Shown: positions 57,488 through 64,000 of the stretch, piece by piece
Position numbering within the stretch: the stretch's first letter is position 1
Layout of the letters: each line of letters begins with the position of its first letter
Assembly (NCBI GenBank): GCA_029851415.1
Contig: CM056744.1
Span: 116,344,838 to 116,408,837 of the forward strand
Direction: 5' to 3'
DNA length: 64,000 nt
Source of the DNA: Eretmocerus hayati
Taxonomy: Eukaryota > Arthropoda > Insecta > Hymenoptera > Aphelinidae
Notes under the pieces: model-generated
Seen by the model: the letters and a program-made list of their open reading frames with translations, nothing else
Databases searched by the model: none
Told to the model about the DNA's origin: nothing
Position numbers and translations under genes: made by a program

Positions 57488-57826
57488 ATGAACTTGAAAG
57501 TAAATAGATCTGTTATGATGAGAATCGATAAAAGGCCGGGGACGAGGCAATTTTTGATCTTCATGAAGGAAAACAGAATGAGCAAAGTTATCAAATATAA
57601 TGGCAAAATTTACCCACAAAATGTAAGGAAATTCCTCACGCGCTCGGCCCTGAAATTTTCTTCTTTGTTCAATGATAACATTTTGTTGTGGATGACCCTG
57701 GATCGGACAATTAATTGTTGCAACAGAGACAGCATAAAAAACACACTTGCAATATTAATTAATTTCACACAAGTAGAGCATATGATTACCATTCATACGT
57801 CGCTTGAAGTTCCAGAAATAGTTTGA
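57488..57826 (+). CDS. Unrecognised open frame, 112 aa
   Basis: Begins MNLKVNRSVMMRIDKRPG, is Lys/Asn/Ile-rich and matches no domain I know. It lies just outside the right end of the 8.4-kb element. It may be a fragment of host or older transposon coding sequence, or chance. Confidence 0.2.
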   Translation: MNLKVNRSVMMRIDKRPGTRQFLIFMKENRMSKVIKYNGKIYPQNVRKFLTRSALKFSSLFNDNILLWMTLDRTINCCNRDSIKNTLAILINFTQVEHMITIHTSLEVPEIV

Positions 57827-58370
57827 GGCTGTGATAAGGTATTCTAGTAATTAAAGAAAGTAACGGATGCTGATAAAATAGTGATGATTCACCTCATGCA
57901 TGAGGCGTTCTCGTCGAGGCGAGAACTTCTCGATCCTCGTCTCGACGTGTTTGTCCAATCGTCGTTTTGTTTTGGGTCGTGTTTCGGGTGAAGTTAGTCA
58001 TATACACTTATATGCAAGCTTCATTGTATCACACAACACACAGTCAGGATCAGTCTGGATTTTTATACTCCGATGTGCACACACATATTACAATTTATTC
58101 GCATTTCATGCATCCGTGAATGTGAAATCGTAAGCTTAGTATTGTATACTACATCATTTTTGTCTGCAATTTACTTACCGTCAAACTGCAACTGACACTT
58201 GTGATTGCCCCCGCGGATCAGTTGCCTATATACCTAACTGGTACCATTTGTACGAGAAAATTGTATACCAAGTGAGTATTACACTATTCCAAGATTTTTC
58301 TGCTATTCTCAGAATTGGATGTAAAAACCGCAGAAGCATGAGTTTTTGAGCCGTTCTGATAACGAAAGCG

Positions 58371-59486
58371 ATGATGATTTTGTCTTCACTGTTTCCAGTT
58401 GTGGGTATCCAGTTGTTGACCATCACGCCCATAAACACGCCTACTAATACAGATGTTATGAGTTCTACACGAGAAAACCACCTACTCACCCAAACCTCAA
58501 CCAGCGACACGTTTTTTCTGTTGTGGTTCATTCATCAGCCTGACTTCTTTTGTGAGAATGAGGTCCAATCACAGGAATTTCGCACTGGTGTAGATAGGGA
58601 AAATGTTTGGTACTTGAAGTTTGCAGTAGGTAAGATACTTAGCAACGGTGATGATTACTACAGACCTGCCAAGCTGTATCTGTGTTTAAAAGATTGTAAG
58701 AAGTCACCACAGAAAGTGAATTTTAAATTCTCCATTTTGAATGGTGAGAATAAAACCTTGAAATCCTCCACCTCTGATCTTGAGATTGAAAAAAACTGTG
58801 CAGGGGGGTTCGAAGAAATATTTCATTCAATATGGGCCCGCGAAAATTACTGCAAAATTGTTAGAGACAACAAACTCACTATTAAGTGCAAAATCAGAGA
58901 TATCAATGATGAAGGGAATTATGAAAATGTCATCTCCTTGCAAGCGGTTGAACATGATCTTATTAGTGACTTTGAAAAAGTATTGCAAAGTGGAGAGATG
59001 AGCGATGTTACTCTTGCAGTGGGCAAAAAAGAATTTAAGGTACATAAGTTCATTATTTGTACACGGAGTGTTGTATTCAGAGCTATGTTCGAGAATGACA
59101 TGTTGGAAAAAAAATTGAATCATATAGATATAGAAGATGTTGACGATGAAGTAATGGAAAAAGTTCTGACCTATCTCTACACTGATAGACTGCAATTTAC
59201 CAAGAATTCTGCTCTAGATATCCTTGCAGCTGCTCAAAAATATCAAATACCTGGTCTCAAGACGCTCTGCTCAAAGGTGATCGTAGAAAACTTGAGTGAC
59301 GAAAACATGATAGAATCTCTCATCTCAGCTGATTTCCTGGGTATCTTAGAATTGAAAAGTCAAATTCTGAAAGTAGTTGCTCAGCATATCAAGCGATTGA
59401 CAAAAATGAAAGAATTTGATACCTTACTTTCATCCCACACACCTCTTCTGAAAGAGATTTTGAATGAATTCTGTAACAAGCCCTAA
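58371..59486 (+). CDS. Speckle-type POZ-like protein (MATH plus BTB)
   Basis: 371 residues from the first ATG. Met30 (58458, MSSTREN) may be the true start, because residues 1-29 are hydrophobic and atypical. About 55-178 form a diverged MATH domain (WYLKFAVGK..., GGFEEIF, NKLTIKCKI). Residues 205-305 form a BTB/POZ domain (MSDVTLAVGKKEFKVHKFII, FENDMLEKK, VLTYLYTDRL, ILAAAQKYQIPGLKTLC). About 305-360 form a BACK-like helical tail. The family links substrates to Cullin-3 ubiquitin ligase: MATH binds the substrate and BTB binds the cullin. The gene appears intronless, as in the expanded TD/POZ-like sets of some insects. The MATH part is poorly conserved, so the substrate is unpredictable. Confidence 0.85.
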   Translation: MMILSSLFPVVGIQLLTITPINTPTNTDVMSSTRENHLLTQTSTSDTFFLLWFIHQPDFFCENEVQSQEFRTGVDRENVWYLKFAVGKILSNGDDYYRPAKLYLCLKDCKKSPQKVNFKFSILNGENKTLKSSTSDLEIEKNCAGGFEEIFHSIWARENYCKIVRDNKLTIKCKIRDINDEGNYENVISLQAVEHDLISDFEKVLQSGEMSDVTLAVGKKEFKVHKFIICTRSVVFRAMFENDMLEKKLNHIDIEDVDDEVMEKVLTYLYTDRLQFTKNSALDILAAAQKYQIPGLKTLCSKVIVENLSDENMIESLISADFLGILELKSQILKVVAQHIKRLTKMKEFDTLLSSHTPLLKEILNEFCNKP

Positions 59487-60869
59487 TAAGATTTGCTTAT
59501 GGAGTGATGAGTTTGCCTATGTAAATTAACAAGAGGACATTCAAAATGAATGAATCCAATCCAATTAAACATTAACATCTGAAGGTGATGATTTTGTAAT
59601 TAAAAAGGAAGTGAGCATGTCATTTGATCGTGTTTAAAAGATTTATTTAATTGTAGAACAGAGTTATTCTCAAGTACAATGTATGTTGAAAATATGAAAC
59701 ATGACTTAGAATCTCAAAAATATATTCATTTGGCACAATAGAGCTGTTTCCAAACATTATTGGTGCTGTCAAATATTAATGATGGAATCTCTGAGACTAC
59801 TTTGTAATGTAACTCAGGAATTTAAGAGAGTTCCCTAATTTCATCACCAGAGCAAGGAGTGTAGGTATTGACATTCACATGGGTGAATCATTTGAGAAAA
59901 AATCTAAATTGTAACGTTTCTTTGGAGTTTGTATTAAAATTTTGTAAACGGATACTGAATCTTGTTGAATGAAAAGCATTTATGTCTTGTATTCTAGATA
60001 GTTTCCTACAATGTCCATTTTATATATGGATGATTAAAATCAAAATTCTCAGCATCTCAAAGTTCCAAGTATCTGAATTTTTCCGGTAACTAGAGTTATT
60101 CAAAATACAATCATTTATGTATTTGGAAACAATTAAGTACTTGAAATGAGTCTTCTCTCTAATTTTTTTCGTCATCGACAATATTTATATTAAAAATAAT
60201 CATTTAAGGATTAAGAACATTTTTCACTGCAAAATCTTGGAAAAAAATTTATATTCTTGTTGAAGGTTTGTGAGACTTCGTTCATCATCAACAAATGAAT
60301 GAATAAATCAATGAATGACTAAGTGATGTGTCGTATTGGTACAATTCCTTCGTGAAGAATAAGATTACCAAGTGTTATATCTATTTTTTTTTTTTTTTAT
60401 GTATATGACAGTCACTCAGTTATTGTTACTGTCTCTTCATGTTAAAAAAAGATAGAATCCCAAAGTTCTTATTGAAATCTCCAAGAGGAGGGTAACGATT
60501 TGAGTATAAACTGCGAATTCGGTTGCGCAAAATTTAACAATCGTGCATGATCTTATGAGCAATAAATATTCATCTTAGCTTAGACGGGATTTGCACTCAT
60601 TGACGTAGAATAAACTCACCAAGAATGTATTGACGTAAATGCCTACCAATTTGATGAGATTTTCATCGACGAATGCGGTTTTTATAAACTAATCCTCGAT
60701 ACATTCACAATTCTTAAATTCAACTAGTGGAGTATGTTGATGCACCAACTCTTGCTCATAGTAGTACAATGATGTATCTTACGATGGGTAACAGGTCCTC
60801 GTGGAGCTTTTTCGTCATTATCGCGCACGTATAAGCATCGAAACCCGCGAAAAGCATTTCCACATACAA
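59487..60869. other. 3' flank of the BTB gene and intergenic DNA
   Basis: Very AT-rich, with a poly-T run at about 60387. No gene recognised. Confidence 0.4.
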
Positions 60870-60905
60870 TATAAATCCCGAGCTTTCGAGCCAAGAGTTT
60901 CAGTT
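60870..60905 (+). promoter_or_regulatory. Possible core promoter (TATAAA plus TCAGTT initiator)
   Basis: TATAAA at 60870-60875 and TCAGTT at 60900-60905 are 30 bases apart, close to the arthropod TATA/Inr optimum. The first ATG after it opens only a short frame, so an attached gene would need further exons to the right. None was recognised. Confidence 0.3.
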
Positions 60906-62546
60906 ATGTACACTTGGTGTACGAGATGACAAAAGCAATGAATGTGAGAGAGTTAACAAGATAGCGGCTTGCGCGTAGCTCGTAACAGGATTACAACTCG
61001 TGAATACGTCGCAGTCGTTCATTTAGTCCACGTGTGAAACTGCACACACTGCATCTATATTACTGCTTGTTAGAGAGAAGCTACTTCTAATACGGGGAAA
61101 TACCTACATATGGTTTACAATGAATGTGTACAAAGCAAAACGAAATTGACCCAATTAAACGACAAACTCATTGAATAGCATACAGATGACTCTTATGTGA
61201 ATTTGGATTTCAATTCCATGATTGGATGTGTGAGATGGGTTATGGGTTAGGGTTATAGTGTAGTTTCTAAGGATGGTAGTTGAGAGGATTGAATTGTTTC
61301 TTTGGAAAGGTGTGTCTCGTTTAGAAATGTACAGAGCATCCGGAAGTACACATGTGTGAAATTGAAAGCTCTGAATGGAGGCCTCCAAAAAATTATAGAG
61401 CTTGCGTTCGTAACATGCCCCTTTTGTATCTTATCAATGTTTCCGGCAGTTGTTGAAGATCGTCACCTCGCTTCTTCAAAGTTACCGAAGTGGAATAATT
61501 GAGCTCGAGATTGAATGTAGTTGACACTACGGCATTTTGATTGGAAGTATAGGCGAATCTATCCCTTGCATATTAATTGATCGGATCTATATATGCATCG
61601 AGCTCAATTCAAACGAAATAATGATAGGTTCTCTCATATTTCACTCATTGATTCTTGTTTGCGTCGGGCCCAATGAATGTATTTTTCTGCAACGACGTAC
61701 GAAGAATTGTTCAAATGTACAGAATTGATGGAAAGAATAATGGGAATTGTACAATTTGACGTCATCGACAGAATTCTGTTTTCTAGTTATCTTTCAATTT
61801 CAAAATGCAAATGGAGTCTATCCAGGGTTCTAGTTGTTATTATTACATGAAAATGTCCAATTCATTCGCGGTGAATTGGTTGGTTTGTACACTGACAGAA
61901 ATTTGGTAATAAATTTTATAATTTTGAAAATAATTTTTGTTGATTCTCGCAATAGTCATAGGACATCATGAAAATCAATCCTTTTTATAAAGTTCGAGAT
62001 AGAATTTGTTGCAAAATCTACAAAATGTATTGATTCCGTTATAAGAATTGCTGACGGACATAAACATTTTCTGCTCCTGCGCCGCTGTAACTTTTACTGA
62101 TTCTCTAATAAAAATTGTTGATTTACCTTGTAAAACATGTTGAACCGCGCATGTCCTAGCTATCAAATTTTGTCTACTCCTCAGCTCCTGCATCATTGGT
62201 GGGTTTATTGCTGGCAGCCTTATTTTCTGTTCTGTGCTGGCAGCCGCATGGTCGCGAATAAGTTGTAACTTCATGTATTCCAAAAGGGAGCAACACCAGG
62301 CCATTTTGAATACACATAAGTATGGTCAAAATGTACGAATATATCAATGATCAGTCTCGCGCCATCACTGATTGCGTCTAAATTATTACAGGCGAGTGAC
62401 GCGTGTGCCGGGCAACCCTTCGATGGGGAACATTATATTATACGAGATTGATTAATTGAAAGTTAAGTGCAGCGAGAAGTGCAGAGGCAAAAGTTGTTAT
62501 TGTTTTAGTGTCCCGGTAAAAAAGCATCACCTGATCCGAGTACCTG
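60906..62546. other. Intergenic, one weak minus-strand frame
   Basis: Mostly featureless. A 109-codon minus-strand frame (62304-61975, starting MAWCCSLLEYMKLQ) is the longest here. It shows no domain or splice evidence and is not called as a gene. Confidence 0.3.
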
Positions 62547-62961
62547 ATCCGATCAGGTGCTCGGATCACCCGGATCAGGTGACCCTATGGCACAACGGAT
62601 CACCTAATCCGAGTTTTCCAGTAGCGACTAAGTAGCACTCAAACAGCATAGATTGAGCTTGTATTGATGGTAAATGTGATAATCACCAGTTGTATGAAAT
62701 ATCCTTTGCTTGTTTGTGAAAAGTGGGACTCGAAGAGCGAATTTTCGTTTTTTCTCGACTCCTTGCTCAAAGAAAAATGTATCTCGTGATTAAAACTATA
62801 CGCAAAGATATTTCATACAACTGGTGGTTAACACATTTACCATCACCACAAGCTCTCTATCCAGTTTGAGTGCTACTTAGTCGCTACTGGAAAACTCGGA
62901 TCAGGTGATCCGATGTGCCATAGGGTCACCTGATCCGGGTGATCCGAGCACCTGATCGGAT
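62547..62961. mobile_element. Large palindromic MITE with GATCAGGTG-rich ends
   Basis: Arms of about 165 bases begin ATCCGATCAGGTGCTCGGATC and end with the reverse complement at 62961. Inside each arm the words CACCTGATCCG and CGGATCAGGTGA are themselves repeated palindromes. The inner parts match through GTTTTCCAGTAGCGACTAAG and AGTTGTATGAAATAT, around a loop of about 90 bases near 62755. Non-coding. Confidence 0.75.
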
Positions 62962-64000
62962 GTGAGCCTTTGCGGCTTCTCTCTTCCTCCACCAGGTGTC
63001 TCACCGCGTTTATTGGGCTACTTCTCTTTTCGATGACAATGAGTATTTAACTTTTCTTGGACAATCAAATTCATGTCAAATGATCGAAGTCGTCCGATCT
63101 AGATCAGAATTTTGCAAACAGTCTTTAGCACTTTTCACTTTTCCAATCTGATTTGATCTCGCAGGGTTTTAGCTCTATGATCATGCGGATTTGCGTTCTC
63201 GCGAGCGACCAACCTCGGTATGGTTAGTATATGAGCGATTCCGCCGAAATGGGGATTTTTTTGGGGCCAAAATCGTCACCGAGCGTGATTTGGGTCAAAA
63301 AATTATTTCAGCCCCAGACAAGTTTTGGTGGGTCGTTGCAGTTGGTTTCCACTTGTTTTGGCACCATAAGGAAGTACCTAGAGCTACGTAGCTCAAAATT
63401 GAAGCCGGACGAAGATATGTCGAGTTTAAAGGGTCGCGGAGGGGGACGGAATGGACATTTCGCCTTAATTATATTCCCACGGCTCGACAACCAATCGTAG
63501 ACTCTTTTCCGCATGGATTTGCTCTAATGCAAACAAATACTTCAAGAAAATGTGTTTCACAAAGCGATATAGCGCGTTGGGGTAGAGCACAACATGGGGA
63601 CGGAAAGGGCAGAAAATTTTGTACGCCATTCTGAAAACACGTCTATGTGGTGCGCCTGGGTGCGAATTCGAGTTTTCGGTTCATGTCGCGCAAGAATTAG
63701 GTGTATTTGGGTTTCTAGAATTCAACCTCATTGGTTAGAAAGGCTTAATAGACTATCGGGAACTTTACTGAACTAATTAGCGCTGTGCAAGCAGTTTCGG
63801 TGCAAACCCGTCTTCAAAATGTCGGATGGCCGTGCTCGAGCTGAGGGCTCAATTTGGATTCGCAAAGTGGTGGATTATGTTATTTGAAGTATTACAAATT
63901 GAAGTGCATAGCTACATATAGGGATTTTCGACACCGCATATGCGTCGTGATGAATTCAAAAGTCCAAGTTCGGTTTACTACAGGGGACGGAATGGACATT
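62962..64000. other. Right edge, short direct repeat, no gene recognised
   Basis: GGGGACGGAATGGACATT occurs at 63442-63459 and again as the last 18 bases of the window (63983-64000). This suggests a repeat that continues beyond the edge. No coding exon recognised. Confidence 0.4.

Noticed and set aside
61975..62304. A 109-codon minus-strand frame
   Set aside because: Plausible length for its AT content, but no recognisable motif, promoter or splice evidence.

Overview
This is eukaryotic nuclear DNA, most likely from an insect and probably a hymenopteran. That placement is an inference from an AT-rich host background, spliced genes with GT-AG introns, CLIP-domain serine proteases, a speckle-type MATH/BTB protein and a dense load of DNA transposons. 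Nothing looks bacterial. There are no operons, rRNA genes, CRISPR arrays or complete tRNA genes.

Host genes. Two paralogous CLIP-domain serine protease genes lie in the same orientation. Copy 1 (1026-3101) lacks its first exon in this window. Copy 2 (12228-15841) is complete: three exons, 450 residues, with a signal peptide. Copy 1 has lost clip cysteines, carries Asn instead of Asp at the specificity position and ends early. A two-exon gene at 19506-21947 encodes a 56-residue secreted Gly-Met-Pro-Pro repeat peptide whose second exon lies in a frame that long-ORF scanning misses. A MATH/BTB gene sits at 58371-59486.

Mobile elements take up much of the rest. A hAT transposon (24379-26336) has 19-bp terminal inverted repeats (TIRs), an 8-bp target site duplication (TSD) and an apparently intact spliced transposase. 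A fold-back element (26690-30632) is split by a 1.5-kb Helitron (28168-29673) that carries exon-like sequence. A Ty3/gypsy retrotransposon (36379-43774) has 1203-bp near-identical LTRs, a gag/pol overlap with a -1 slippery heptamer, one in-frame stop in pol, and a striking array of 11 short palindromes in each LTR. An 8.4-kb element (48989-57388) has about 2.25-kb TIRs, an 8-bp TSD and two convergent genes sharing an N-terminal domain. One of these proteins has a C2H2/BED-like zinc finger and the other a candidate DDE transposase core. This last element is the best candidate for something undescribed.

Many small palindromic MITE-like elements, a 3' scrap of a non-LTR retrotransposon, a tRNA-like sequence and several tandem repeats fill the introns and intergenic DNA. 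All calls come from reading the sequence by eye. Family names without a diagnostic motif are tentative.
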